Source of the DNA: Roseobacter denitrificans OCh 114
GTDB lineage: Bacteria > Pseudomonadota > Alphaproteobacteria > Rhodobacterales > Rhodobacteraceae
Assembly: GCF_000014045.1 (NCBI RefSeq)
Contig: NC_008209.1
Span: 310,001 to 374,000, forward strand
Direction: 5' to 3'
DNA: 64,000 bases
A model generated the notes under the pieces. The model made no database searches and was not told the origin of the DNA. It saw only the letters and a list, made by a program, of their open reading frames with translations. Both the position numbers and the translations under genes were made by a program. This document shows, in pieces, positions 8,011 through 17,285 of this stretch. Position 1 is the stretch's first letter. Each line of letters starts with the position of its first letter.

Positions 8011-10953
8011 CTACTCTGCGCCGATCCGCAGGAACTGGCTGTCTGTCTGCGCGATCAGATCAAGCTGGCGCGGCTCATCCAGAATAATCGCAAGATCCCC
8101 GATCAAGCGTCCCGGTTCGACTGCCGTGACATCCTGGCGGGTCCCGTTGTTGTCGACATAGCTCATCATCGCAGTGCCGGAGAGACACAGATACACCGCA
8201 TCCGCCCGCTCCCCCATCGAGAATATCCGCTTGCCCTTGGGCGCATCATACCACTGTGCCGCAAAGGCCAGCAGCCGCTGGCTGCGCGCCTCAAGGTCAG
8301 CAAAAAGCTCTGTGCGCGAGATCACCCGGATCTTGCGCCGCAGATCATCCGAGCCCGAGGCATCATCCTCGACCTCTTCCACGTCATCTTCGCCATCAAT
8401 CCGGCCATTCTTGATTTCGATGTGCAGATCATAGGCTTGCGGGTTTTCGAAATTATCCTCAAGGAAAATCATGGTCGTCTTGGGCAGCAACTCCTGCAGG
8501 CGCGCGCGGGTGCGCTGGCGTGACGCCGCATCATGGCTGGCCAGAACCGTGTCGAGGATCAGAACATCGGGCCGTTTGATGCCCGCTCTGCTGAAGGCTG
8601 CGCGTTCCTGAAAGATATTCGCCATATTGGCCCCACCGAGACCCGTCGGCACATCAAGAACCGTCTCTGCGACAAGCCGTTTCAGACCTTTTTCCGCGAG
8701 CACGTCGGCGACGATATCCTCGATCAATTCACCCTGAACCCCGGCGATACCCGCAACCCGCCCATAAAGCACGTTTTCCATCAGCGTCATGCGCGGCAGG
8801 TAATTCTCGGGCGCGACGGGAACGAACAGGTCCTTCAGCCGGTTGCGGATTTCCTCGCTTTTGGTTTTGCGGATTTCAACGATTTCCTTTTTGAAACTTT
8901 CGGGAAAGCCGGGGCCAATCTGCTCTGCGGTGAAGGCGAAAGGCACCGTCAGCAACAGCGCGAATTCATCTTCGCTGATCGCCTGATCGCCCCTGTCCTT
9001 ACGGCGCATGGCAATATCCACCAGCTTTTCATAAAGCTCTTCTTCGATGCCCAATGCGGTAAACAAGGGGTGGCTGGTGCCATCCATGCCAAAGGTCTGG
9101 TGCAGCGTTTCGATCAGCGTCTGGGAAATGGCGATCCCCTGCTCTGCGAGGCCAATCTCTGTGAACAGCCGCAAAAAGTTGGCTTCCGACGCGAGGCTCT
9201 CCTGCGTGATGTGCCTTCTGGGTGCAGCAAACATCAGGTTACCGCCCAGCGGGATGGAAGGGTTGAACTCATCCGGATCAAAACGATTGACCATGGACGC
9301 AAGCCCCCGTTCCTGCAAGCGCACCTGCACCTCGTCGCGCAAATCCACCAGTTGCTGTGCCAGTTGCGGATGTTTTTCAGGGTCCATACGCGCATCGAGC
9401 ATGCGGCGGAACATGATGTCATCCGTGCCCATCGCCTCGACGAGGTGGAACCACCATCCGCGTATCTCATCGGCAGTATTCAGGCCGGCAAGCTGCGGGT
9501 CCAGCCAGTCCGCTTTGGTGCTGTCGGGGCTGTTGCCGGCGCGTTGCGCCTCGATAGCCGCTTTGTCTTTGTGTTTCGGGTCCCAAAGGACGGTCTTGGG
9601 ACTGGTCTTCAGCGGCATGAACAGATTGTCACCCAAGGTGCCATTAAACAGGTAGGGGCGCGAATGGGCATACCCGATACGCGCTGCGACAACCGCCTGA
9701 TGCAGGTCGTTCAGACGCCGGCCCGCAATGGTGATATCGCCGCGCGTCGGGATGACCTCCCGCGTCAAAAGTTCGGCAAAGGCGATGCGCTCGGACTGGT
9801 TGGTGGATTTCACCGCGACGCGCGCACCTGCCGGAATTTCAAGGTTGATGTTTTCCAGCACCGCATTGCCATCTGCGTTACGCACGGTCACATTCTTCAT
9901 CGAAATCGCGCCATCCAGACGGGGCATGTCATCCGGTTCGCCCTCGAAAAGGCTTTCCTCGATCATGCCCTTGGGCGCAAAACGCTCCACCACGATTTCC
10001 CAGCGCAAGGACATGTCCTGCACCTGATTATAATAAGTCAGCAGTTCCTTCCACGGCGAGCTGAGGTCCTTGTAGGCGGCCAGCGCCGCCACCAGCGCGC
10101 CGACGGTGATGTCACCGCGAATGGCCAGAAGCCCCCCGACCGAATAGAAAAAGAACGGCGTCAGTTGCGTGATGAAGTTGTTGAGAAACTTCATGAAGAA
10201 CTTTTTCTGGTAGATCTGAAAGCGGATGTCGAACAGGCGACCGAGCCGGTCGGTGAACCCTGCCAGACGGAAACGCCAGCCCCCGTTGGTTCGCAAATCC
10301 GTCACACCGGCAGCGGTTTCGCCGATTTCCGCCGCGAACTGGCGCACCTCGACTATCCGCTTTTTGTTCAGTTGATTGATCTGCCGTTGCAGCATGGGGA
10401 TCAACCATGCCTGCAGCGGGATCAGCGCGATTCCGGCAAGGCCGAACCAGACACTTTGCGCAAAAAGGAATGCCACGATGATCAGCATCTGCCCGGCCTG
10501 AAAGACCGGCTGCGCGACGGCATCCCCCATCAACCCGCCCATCGGCTCGGCCTCGGAGGTGACCATCGACACAAGCTCCCCCTGCGAGGTCGATCGGAAA
10601 TAGGCGCGCGGAAAGCGCATCATGCGGCCCACCAGCTGATAGCGGAACCGGCGCAACAGCCGCTCGGCAAGCACACCTTTCATGGTGTTCAGCCGCATCT
10701 TGAGCAAGCCATGGACCAGCACCGACAGCAGGTAGAGCCCGCACAGGATCATCAGGAATTCGGTTTGCGAAACTTCGATTCCATCCCAGATTTCAACGAT
10801 CGAAGACGTCGCCCCGATCGCATCGTTGATGATCCGCTTGGGCAGTTCCAGCGTGGCGTAAAGAAACGGGAACGTGAATATGGTGAAAAACAACAGAACA
10901 ATCTGCTGTCGTCTGGAATACTTCCAGATGAATGAGAAAATCGAGGGTTCCAT
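8011..10953 (-). CDS. giant ABC-exporter-like protein with degenerate ATPase and C-terminal cNMP-binding-like domain
   Basis: A 980-residue protein as it stands (1040 if the amber codon is ignored). Residues ~1-330 form an ABC exporter type-1 transmembrane domain. From ~345 an ABC nucleotide-binding fold begins (SMKNVTVRN...VLENINLEIPAG), but the Walker A loop reads AVKSTNQSER instead of GxxGxGKS/T. A ~300-residue insertion separates the first half from the signature-like segment (GLGGANMANIFQERAAFSRA, near 770) and a Walker B-like DVLILDTVLAS that lacks the catalytic Glu. Residues ~870-980 are a Crp-type cyclic-nucleotide-binding domain. Hydrolysis by this domain looks impossible, so it may be regulatory or structural. 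Function unknown. Confidence 0.8.
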   Translation of the reverse strand: MEPSIFSFIWKYSRRQQIVLLFFTIFTFPFLYATLELPKRIINDAIGATSSIVEIWDGIEVSQTEFLMILCGLYLLSVLVHGLLKMRLNTMKGVLAERLLRRFRYQLVGRMMRFPRAYFRSTSQGELVSMVTSEAEPMGGLMGDAVAQPVFQAGQMLIIVAFLFAQSVWFGLAGIALIPLQAWLIPMLQRQINQLNKKRIVEVRQFAAEIGETAAGVTDLRTNGGWRFRLAGFTDRLGRLFDIRFQIYQKKFFMKFLNNFITQLTPFFFYSVGGLLAIRGDITVGALVAALAAYKDLSSPWKELLTYYNQVQDMSLRWEIVVERFAPKGMIEESLFEGEPDDMPRLDGAISMKNVTVRNADGNAVLENINLEIPAGARVAVKSTNQSERIAFAELLTREVIPTRGDITIAGRRLNDLHQAVVAARIGYAHSRPYLFNGTLGDNLFMPLKTSPKTVLWDPKHKDKAAIEAQRAGNSPDSTKADWLDPQLAGLNTADEIRGWWFHLVEAMGTDDIMFRRMLDARMDPEKHPQLAQQLVDLRDEVQVRLQERGLASMVNRFDPDEFNPSIPLGGNLMFAAPRRHITQESLASEANFLRLFTEIGLAEQGIAISQTLIETLHQTFGMDGTSHPLFTALGIEEELYEKLVDIAMRRKDRGDQAISEDEFALLLTVPFAFTAEQIGPGFPESFKKEIVEIRKTKSEEIRNRLKDLFVPVAPENYLPRMTLMENVLYGRVAGIAGVQGELIEDIVADVLAEKGLKRLVAETVLDVPTGLGGANMANIFQERAAFSRAGIKRPDVLILDTVLASHDAASRQRTRARLQELLPKTTMIFLEDNFENPQAYDLHIEIKNGRIDGEDDVEEVEDDASGSDDLRRKIRVISRTELFADLEARSQRLLAFAAQWYDAPKGKRIFSMGERADAVYLCLSGTAMMSYVDNNGTRQDVTAVEPGRLIGDLAIILDEPRQLDLIAQTDSQFLRIGAE

Positions 10954-11156
10954 AAACCGGCTTTCGTCATAGGCCTGAGGACAGGCCGACTGGACCCGCA
11001 GGGCGACGGCAGTGATTGCCTCTGCCTGAGGTGCAACTTAGGTCTGCGGGCAGATCAATACAAGGACGCATCTGCGCGCTGCCGATACGCTTGAGCCTTG
11101 CGGCCCGCAGGGCGGTTGGCTATGCCTGACAGAGGTTTTTGTTACGGAGAAACACC
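10954..11156. other. divergent intergenic region between the ABC-like gene and ilvD
   Basis: About 200 bases that must hold promoters for both flanking genes. No clear -35/-10 pair or attenuator (no run of branched-chain codons) could be supported. The ilvD ribosome site (ACGGAGA) lies at its right edge. Confidence 0.5.
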
Positions 11157-12920
11157 ATGTCCAGCCAGCGCTTTGATAAATCCAAGCTGCCCAGCCGCCA
11201 TGTGACCGAGGGACCCTCACGGGCGCCGCATCGGTCCTACTATTACGCGATGGGCATGACGGAGGAAGAAATCCATCAACCGCTTGTTGGCGTGGCCACT
11301 TGCTGGAACGAGGCCGCCCCCTGCAACATCGCGCTGAACCGCCAGGCGCAATCGGTCAAGATGGGCGTGAAACGCGAAAGCGGCACGCCACGTGAATTCA
11401 CCACCATCACCGTCACCGACGGCATCGCGATGGGCCACGAGGGCATGCGGTCGTCACTGGCGTCACGCGAGGCAATTGCCGATACGGTGGAACTGACCAT
11501 GCGCGGGCATTGCTATGACGCACTTGTGGGGCTGGCGGGCTGCGACAAATCCCTGCCGGGCATGATGATGGCGATGATCCGTCTGAATGTGCCATCGGTT
11601 TTCCTTTATGGCGGGTCAATCCTGCCGGGACGTGCGCCCAAGGGGGCGTCGGTGCCTGCCGAATACGCCGACCGCGACCTGACCGTTCAGGACATGTTCG
11701 AAGCTGTTGGGCATCAACAGAACGGCACCCTGAGCGAGGCAGAACTCGAAGTGCTCGAACGCGTCGCCTGCCCTTCTGCCGGGGCTTGTGGCGGGCAGTT
11801 TACCGCCAACACCATGGCCTGTGTATCCGAGGCCATCGGTCTGGCGTTGCCCAATTCCGCCGGGGCACCTGCGCCGTACGAATCCCGCGACGCCTATGCC
11901 GAAGCCTCGGGTGCGGCGGTCATGAACCTGATCGAAAAGAACATCCGTGCGCGCGACATCTGCACGCGGGAGGCCTTCGAGAATGCCGCGCGCATCGTCG
12001 CTTGTACGGGCGGGTCGACCAACGCCGGTCTGCACCTGCCTGCCATGGCGCATGAAGCGGGCATCGATTTCTTCCTCGAAGACGTCTGCGAGATCTTCCG
12101 CGACACGCCCTATTTCGTCGATCTGAAACCGGGCGGGCAGTATGTCGCCAAGGACATGTACGAAGCCGGCGGCGTGCCCGTGGTAATGAAAGAGCTGCGC
12201 AAGGCAGGCCTGTTGCACGAGGACTGCATGACCGTCACCGGCTATTCCATCGGCGAGGAACTGGACAAGGTCAGCCTTGAGGCGGATGGCCGAGTTGTCT
12301 ATCCGATTGAAACACCGCTGTCGAAAACCGGTGGCGTCGTCGGCCTCAAGGGCAACCTTGCCCCCGAAGGAGCCATCGTGAAAATCGCCGGAATGGAGCC
12401 GCAGCATTTGCTGTTCACCGGCCCTGCGCGAATCTTTGAGTGTGAGCAGGACGCGTTTGAAGCCGTCCAGAACCGCACCTACAAAGAGGGCGATGTCTTT
12501 GTCATCCGCAACGAGGGCCCTGCTGGCGGCCCCGGCATGCGCGAGATGCTGGCAACGACGGCGGCGCTTTCGGGTCAGGGCATGGGCAAGAAAGTCGCGC
12601 TGATCACGGATGGACGTTTCTCGGGGGCGACACGCGGGTTCTGCGTCGGCCATGTGGGTCCCGAGGCCGCGCACGGAGGCCCCATCGCCTTGCTCAAGGA
12701 TGGCGATATGATCACGCTTAACGCGATCGAGGGGACCATCACCGTCGATGTGTCCGACGAGGAGATGGCCGAGCGTAAAGCCAATTGGAAAGGGGCGCGT
12801 CCAACGATCTATGGTGCTGGTGCCTTGTGGAAATACGCGCAACTTGTGGGGCCAACCTATCTCGGGGCCGTGACCCATCCGGGCGGTAAAGACGAAGGCC
12901 ACGCGTACATGGAACTGTAA
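11157..12920 (+). CDS. ilvD: dihydroxy-acid dehydratase
   Basis: A 587-residue IlvD/Edd-family dehydratase that converts 2,3-dihydroxy-3-methylbutanoate (or the pentanoate) to the 2-oxo acid in valine, leucine and isoleucine synthesis. The Fe-S ligand motifs are visible: LAGCDKSLPGM and PSAGACGGQFTANTM. The C-terminal ALITDGRFSGATRG block is typical. The ATG at 11157 (MSSQRFDKS) has GGAGA 7 bases upstream and is preferred over an in-frame start 18 bases earlier. The gene stands alone and is followed by a strong bidirectional terminator. Confidence 0.96.
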   Translation: MSSQRFDKSKLPSRHVTEGPSRAPHRSYYYAMGMTEEEIHQPLVGVATCWNEAAPCNIALNRQAQSVKMGVKRESGTPREFTTITVTDGIAMGHEGMRSSLASREAIADTVELTMRGHCYDALVGLAGCDKSLPGMMMAMIRLNVPSVFLYGGSILPGRAPKGASVPAEYADRDLTVQDMFEAVGHQQNGTLSEAELEVLERVACPSAGACGGQFTANTMACVSEAIGLALPNSAGAPAPYESRDAYAEASGAAVMNLIEKNIRARDICTREAFENAARIVACTGGSTNAGLHLPAMAHEAGIDFFLEDVCEIFRDTPYFVDLKPGGQYVAKDMYEAGGVPVVMKELRKAGLLHEDCMTVTGYSIGEELDKVSLEADGRVVYPIETPLSKTGGVVGLKGNLAPEGAIVKIAGMEPQHLLFTGPARIFECEQDAFEAVQNRTYKEGDVFVIRNEGPAGGPGMREMLATTAALSGQGMGKKVALITDGRFSGATRGFCVGHVGPEAAHGGPIALLKDGDMITLNAIEGTITVDVSDEEMAERKANWKGARPTIYGAGALWKYAQLVGPTYLGAVTHPGGKDEGHAYMEL

Positions 12921-12929
12921 AGCACTTTG

Positions 12930-12949
12930 CCTGTGATCTCGATCACAGG
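12930..12949. promoter_or_regulatory. perfect CRP-type palindrome downstream of ilvD
   Basis: CCTGTGATC-TC-GATCACAGG: perfect 9-base arms around 2 bases. The core is TGTGA-N6-TCACA, identical to the E. coli CRP consensus half-sites. It sits 9 bases after the ilvD stop. It could be an operator for a Crp/Fnr-family regulator, or simply a stem in the ilvD 3' UTR. No coding gene starts downstream before the terminator. Confidence 0.45.
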
Positions 12950-13005
12950 TGGCTGCCTTTCGCTTCGGGCGCGCGTCTTGCGATACGAATGCCCAGGATA
13001 CAACG

Positions 13006-13044
13006 AAAAAGCCTCACGCGGCCCGGTGCTGCGTGAGGCTTTTT
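13006..13044. terminator. bidirectional intrinsic terminator between ilvD and ctpA
   Basis: AAAAA-GCCTCACGC, an 11-base loop, then GCGTGAGGC-TTTTT. The 9-bp GC-rich stem is perfect, with an A-tract on one side and a T-tract on the other, so it works in both directions and serves the convergent ilvD and ctpA transcripts. Confidence 0.92.
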
Positions 13045-13219
13045 CAGGGATCAGGGCCGGTTAACAGCAGGATTCAATCCGGCGTATTGCGGCAAAACAA
13101 TGTGCCAACTCAACACTCAATGCGTCGAAACCTGTTTCTCGCAAAATCACAGGTCCAATATCTGCGCTGTATAATGCGCCTGAACCGCCCCGCCTGAAAA
13201 GGCGGGGCAGTTCAGTGAC

Positions 13220-14560
13220 CTATCGGTTGCTGGTGCCGATGGCCGACAGGCCTTTCAGGATATCAATGGCATAGGCCAGTTGGTAATCCTCTTCGCGCAG
13301 CGCTGCTGCGGCTTCGGCCTTGGCACGGTCGGCTTCGATCTGCTTGATCTCATCTTCCGACAGGCTGTCGTTGTTCAAAGATCCGCGCAGATCCGCTTCG
13401 GAGCGGGACGGACGGTTTGTCGACTCATCCTCTTCTTCATCGGCCAGACTGCGGCGCGGCTGTTCGACAACGATATCAGGGGAAACCCCGAGCGACTGGA
13501 TCGAGCGACCTGATGGCGTGTAATACCGCGCGGTTGTCAGGCGCATCGCGCCGTCACTGCGCAGGGGCATCACGGTCTGCACCGACCCTTTGCCGAAACT
13601 CTTGGTGCCGACAACGATGGCCCGGCGGTGGTCCTGCAAAGCACCGGCAACGATCTCGGAGGCAGAGGCAGAGCCACCGTTGATCAAAACCACAATCGGT
13701 TTGCCCTGCGCCAGATCGCCAGCGGTTGCGTTGAACCGCTCACCGTCCTGAATTTCTCGCCCGCGGGTGGAAACGATCTCGCCCTTTTCAAGGAAAGCAT
13801 CCGACACGCGGATCGCCTGGGTCAGCAAGCCACCGGGGTTGTTGCGCAGGTCAATAACGATGCCGTTGATCTCATCAATGCCACCGGCTTCTGCGATCTG
13901 CTCTTCGAGGCCGGATTGCAGGTTGGTGTAGGTCTGGTCGTTGAAGGTCGTAACCCGCAGCACAACCGTATCGCCTTCGGTGCGCGTGCGCACGGCGGTC
14001 AGTTTGATCGTGTCACGAATGATGGAGACATCAAACGGCTCCGGCTCGCCTTCGCGCACCAGCGTGATGATGATCTCGGACCCGACGGGGCCGCGCATCA
14101 TGGTGACCGCTTCGTCCAGCGACAGGCCCAGCACGGATTCGCCATCCACGTGGGTGATGAAATCGCCCGCTTCGACGCCCGCCTCATCCGCAGGGGTGCC
14201 ATCAATCGGCGAGACCACTTTGACAAAGCCTTCTTCCTGTGTGACCTCAATCCCAAGGCCACCGAATTCACCGCGTGTCTGCACCCGCATCTGTGCCGCA
14301 TCATCCGGGCTGAGATAGCTGGAATGCGGATCAAGCGAGGTCAGCATACCATCAATCGCAGCTTCGATCAGTTCACCGGGATCGACCTCTTCGACGTATT
14401 GCGCACGAATGCGTTCAAAAATATCACCGAAAAGATCAAGTTGCTCGTAAACGTTGCTCGACCTTGCGGAGTCCTGCGCAAGCAAGGGACCTGCGATCTG
14501 GGTTGTCGCGACAACACCTGCAAGGGTTCCACCCAATGCCGCCATGGCAAATTTTTTCAT
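13220..14560 (-). CDS. ctpA: carboxy-terminal processing peptidase (S41 family)
   Basis: A 446-residue periplasmic serine protease. The N-terminal signal peptide is visible (MKKFAMAALGGTLAGVVATT..., cleavage likely after LLAQ). A PDZ domain (VTQEEGFVKVVSPIDGTPAD region, ~residues 95-180) is followed by the S41 catalytic domain: Ser in GGSASASEIVAG and the general-base Lys in GTKSFGKGS. Family members trim C-termini and control peptidoglycan hydrolases. It is 6 bases downstream of the EnvC-like gene, which suits a role in cell-wall enzyme regulation. Confidence 0.94.
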   Translation of the reverse strand: MKKFAMAALGGTLAGVVATTQIAGPLLAQDSARSSNVYEQLDLFGDIFERIRAQYVEEVDPGELIEAAIDGMLTSLDPHSSYLSPDDAAQMRVQTRGEFGGLGIEVTQEEGFVKVVSPIDGTPADEAGVEAGDFITHVDGESVLGLSLDEAVTMMRGPVGSEIIITLVREGEPEPFDVSIIRDTIKLTAVRTRTEGDTVVLRVTTFNDQTYTNLQSGLEEQIAEAGGIDEINGIVIDLRNNPGGLLTQAIRVSDAFLEKGEIVSTRGREIQDGERFNATAGDLAQGKPIVVLINGGSASASEIVAGALQDHRRAIVVGTKSFGKGSVQTVMPLRSDGAMRLTTARYYTPSGRSIQSLGVSPDIVVEQPRRSLADEEEDESTNRPSRSEADLRGSLNNDSLSEDEIKQIEADRAKAEAAAALREEDYQLAYAIDILKGLSAIGTSNR

Positions 14561-14566
14561 AAATCT

Positions 14567-15709
14567 CTATCCATCCTTATATGTCCGGAACCAATCGCTC
14601 GGATCCTCAGGCGTATTGTTCACTCTTACCTCTATATAGAGCGTTTCTGAACGCCCTGTACCAGTCTGATCACCATCTGTTGACAGCTCTGCGGCAATTT
14701 TATCGTCAACACCACCCATAAGGCCCAGTGGCGCATCCGCTTCGATCACATCACCCGCGGCGCCATAGACGGTTTCGAGCCCCGCAAAGACAAAGAGAAC
14801 GTCGGCCTGCGGTTCGAGAATCACCACCTGCCCAAAATCAAGCAAAGGCCCGACATAGCGGAGTGTGGCAGGCACGGGACTGGTGACAAGGGCGGCGGGC
14901 CGCGTGGCCAAAATGATGCCCGGGCGGCGGATACCAGCCGCATCCGCCGCGCCGGACGCGCGCAAAAGGTGACCCCGGACGGGCAGATCGAGCGCGCCTT
15001 TCTCCCCGACCAGATCGGGCGGGACGATGGCGATCTCTTCGAGGATAACGCGGTCAAGACCTGCCGCGAAGTCATCCAGCGTTTCAGCCGTGTCGATAAG
15101 AATGGCCTCATTGACTGGATCGCTGACAAATCGTTTGGGCAATTCGGTTCGCTCTGCCATGGCTTGATTGAGCGCGGCGCGTGCGTCCTGCACCTGTTGC
15201 AGGGCCGCTTCCAGGCGGGCAGATGCATCCGTTTGAAGGGCCGCCAGCGCCTGCATCTCCTCAAGGTCCCGGCGCACCTCAGCCGCCTTGGCGCTGAGCG
15301 CCGGGGTCACTTCGGCCACCAGCATCCCGGCGCGTGCCGCCCCTGTCGGGCCACCGGGGTGAAGCAGTATGACCGGCGAGGACGCGCCCCCAACCCGCTG
15401 CAATACCGCCAAGAGCGACGCGATCTCGCGTTCCTGCGCGATGAGTTGCGCGGATAACTGCGCCTCACGGGCTGTGGCCTGCCGCAAACCGCTGCGCAAG
15501 GCACCAAGGCCTTCTTCGAACGCGATAACGGTTTCGCTCAGGGCGCGCACCCGGTCACGCGCAGATTGGGCGGTTTCCAGTTTTTCACTGGCCTCATCCA
15601 GCATTTGCACGGCCAGCCGCGCACGCTCCGCAGGCGCGGTTTGTGCGACAGCCAATGCAGGCAGCAATAGCGCCGTCAAAAGGGCCAGCAGTTTTATGAA
15701 ATGAGGCAT
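14567..15709 (-). CDS. envC: EnvC-like murein hydrolase activator (LytM/M23 fold)
   Basis: A 380-residue secreted protein: signal peptide (MPHFIKLLALLTALLLPALA), a long Ala/Glu/Gln-rich coiled coil (~residues 25-230), then a C-terminal M23/LytM-like domain (~260-370). The domain lacks the zinc ligands of active M23 peptidases: where HxxxD and HxH would stand the sequence reads ATRPAALVT and ILEPQADVLFVFAG. Inactive LytM domains are the rule in EnvC, which activates amidases rather than cutting peptidoglycan. Its start overlaps the gpmI stop by 16 bases, and ctpA follows at once, the usual alphaproteobacterial gpmI-envC-ctpA order. Confidence 0.85.
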   Translation of the reverse strand: MPHFIKLLALLTALLLPALAVAQTAPAERARLAVQMLDEASEKLETAQSARDRVRALSETVIAFEEGLGALRSGLRQATAREAQLSAQLIAQEREIASLLAVLQRVGGASSPVILLHPGGPTGAARAGMLVAEVTPALSAKAAEVRRDLEEMQALAALQTDASARLEAALQQVQDARAALNQAMAERTELPKRFVSDPVNEAILIDTAETLDDFAAGLDRVILEEIAIVPPDLVGEKGALDLPVRGHLLRASGAADAAGIRRPGIILATRPAALVTSPVPATLRYVGPLLDFGQVVILEPQADVLFVFAGLETVYGAAGDVIEADAPLGLMGGVDDKIAAELSTDGDQTGTGRSETLYIEVRVNNTPEDPSDWFRTYKDG

Positions 15710-17211
15710 TTGCCGGTCATTTCCTTTGGTGATTCCAATCCCATCAGATGCAGGATGGTGGGGGCCAGATCGGCCAGCCGCCCGTCACGGAGGGTCGCAC
15801 CGTCAGGCGCGCCAACCACGACCACAGGCACAGGGTTCAGGGTATGGGCGGTATGCGGCCCACCCGTTTCCGGGTCAATCATCACATCGCAATTGCCATG
15901 ATCCGCCGTGACGATCATCGCACCACCCGCCTTTTCCAGCGCCGCCAGAACCCGGCCAAGCCCCTGATCAACCGCCTCGCAGGCTTTCATCGCGGCCTGC
16001 AAATCGCCTGTATGCCCGACCATGTCCGGGTTGGCGTAGTTCACGACGATCAGGTCATAGCCTTCCTCAATCGCCGCGACAAAGGCATCCGTGACCTCTT
16101 TGGATGACATCTCAGGCTGTAGATCATAGGTCGCCACATCGGGGGACTTCGGCATCAAACGGTCCTCACCGTCGAAAGAGACCTCTTCGCCGCCGTTCAG
16201 GAAAAACGTCACATGCGGGTATTTTTCAGTCTCCGCCAGCCGGTATTGGCGCAAGCCCTGTTGCGCCACCCAATCCCCCAAGGTGTTCACGATTTCCGGC
16301 TTGGGATACATTGTCGTCATATAGTTGGCATGCGCCTCGGAATACTGCGCCATGCCCATCAAGCTGGCCCATTTCGGGCGGGCCCCCGTTTCAAAGGCGG
16401 TAAAATCGGGATCGCCGATTGCGGCCATGATTTCGCGGGCGCGGTCGGCGCGAAAGTTCAGGCAAAAGAACCCGTCGTTGTCTTTTGCACCTGTGTACCC
16501 GCCCAGAACCGTGGGTGAGATGAATTCATCGTTTTCACCCTGCCCGTAGGCCTGATCCACCGCATCCGATGCGGACGCGGCCTTGCGCCCTGTGCCCGTG
16601 ACGATGGCCTGATATGCCTTGGATACCCTGTCCCAGCGATTGTCGCGGTCCATGGCAAAATAGCGCCCGGTGACGGTTGCAATCTCGACGCCGTCCGGCA
16701 AAGCCGCCTGAAGAGTCTCAAAATACCCAAGGGCAGAGCGTGGGGCCACGTCGCGCCCGTCTGTCAGCGCATGAATGACCACGGGAATATTTTCATCAGC
16801 GAGGGCCTTGGCGGCGGCAATCATATGGTTGATGTGCCCATGCACCCCACCGTCCGAGACGACGCCCATCAGATGCGCCGTGCCGCCGCTGTCTTGAAGG
16901 GTCACGATAAAGGCCCTGAGACGGGAGTTTTGCGCAAAAAGCCCCTCTTCGATCGCCAGGTCAATCTGGCCTAGGTCCATGGCCACCACGCGGCCTGCGC
17001 CAATATTGGTATGACCGACCTCGGAATTTCCCATTTGCCCGCTGGGCAGCCCGACATCGGGGCCAAAGGTCGTCAGCGTCGCGTGCGGGCAGGTCGCCAT
17101 GAGGCGGTCCATATTGGGGGTATCGGCCAGCAAGGGTGCGTTACCTTCGCGCCGCTCGCTCAGCCCCCAGCCATCAAGGATGCATAGTGCCACGGGTTTG
17201 GGTCTGGTCAT
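15694..17211 (-). CDS. gpmI: 2,3-bisphosphoglycerate-independent phosphoglycerate mutase
   Basis: A 505-residue cofactor-independent phosphoglycerate mutase, which interconverts 3- and 2-phosphoglycerate in glycolysis and gluconeogenesis through a phosphoserine intermediate. The alkaline-phosphatase-fold metal motifs are complete: LCILDGWGL at the N-terminus, the catalytic Ser in QMGNSEVGHTNIGAGR (near residue 62), VNYANPDMVGHTG, and TADHGNCD near the C-terminus. First gene of the gpmI-envC-ctpA unit. Confidence 0.97.
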   Translation of the reverse strand: MTRPKPVALCILDGWGLSERREGNAPLLADTPNMDRLMATCPHATLTTFGPDVGLPSGQMGNSEVGHTNIGAGRVVAMDLGQIDLAIEEGLFAQNSRLRAFIVTLQDSGGTAHLMGVVSDGGVHGHINHMIAAAKALADENIPVVIHALTDGRDVAPRSALGYFETLQAALPDGVEIATVTGRYFAMDRDNRWDRVSKAYQAIVTGTGRKAASASDAVDQAYGQGENDEFISPTVLGGYTGAKDNDGFFCLNFRADRAREIMAAIGDPDFTAFETGARPKWASLMGMAQYSEAHANYMTTMYPKPEIVNTLGDWVAQQGLRQYRLAETEKYPHVTFFLNGGEEVSFDGEDRLMPKSPDVATYDLQPEMSSKEVTDAFVAAIEEGYDLIVVNYANPDMVGHTGDLQAAMKACEAVDQGLGRVLAALEKAGGAMIVTADHGNCDVMIDPETGGPHTAHTLNPVPVVVVGAPDGATLRDGRLADLAPTILHLMGLESPKEMTGKCLIS

Positions 17212-17285
17212 ATCTGCGCCTGCTGCTCTGCCTTGTTGCGGGCCTTGTAACGCTTGGCGGGCGCGGGGTGAAGGGCGCAGATGCC

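Noticed and set aside
8533..10935. 800-codon open frame on the plus strand, antisense to the ABC-like gene
   Set aside because: The translation is rich in His, Gln, Arg and Asp with no domain, as expected from the complement of a GC-rich gene. The minus-strand protein has clear membrane, ABC and cNMP-binding features.
11616..12902. 428-codon minus-strand open frame antisense to ilvD
   Set aside because: Shadow frame of ilvD.
13006..13044. Possible tRNA or small structured RNA at the ilvD/ctpA gap
   Set aside because: The structure is fully explained as a bidirectional terminator; no cloverleaf found.
14567..15709. EnvC-like protein as a broken M23 peptidase
   Set aside because: Loss of the zinc ligands is normal for EnvC-type activators, so it is not counted as decay.
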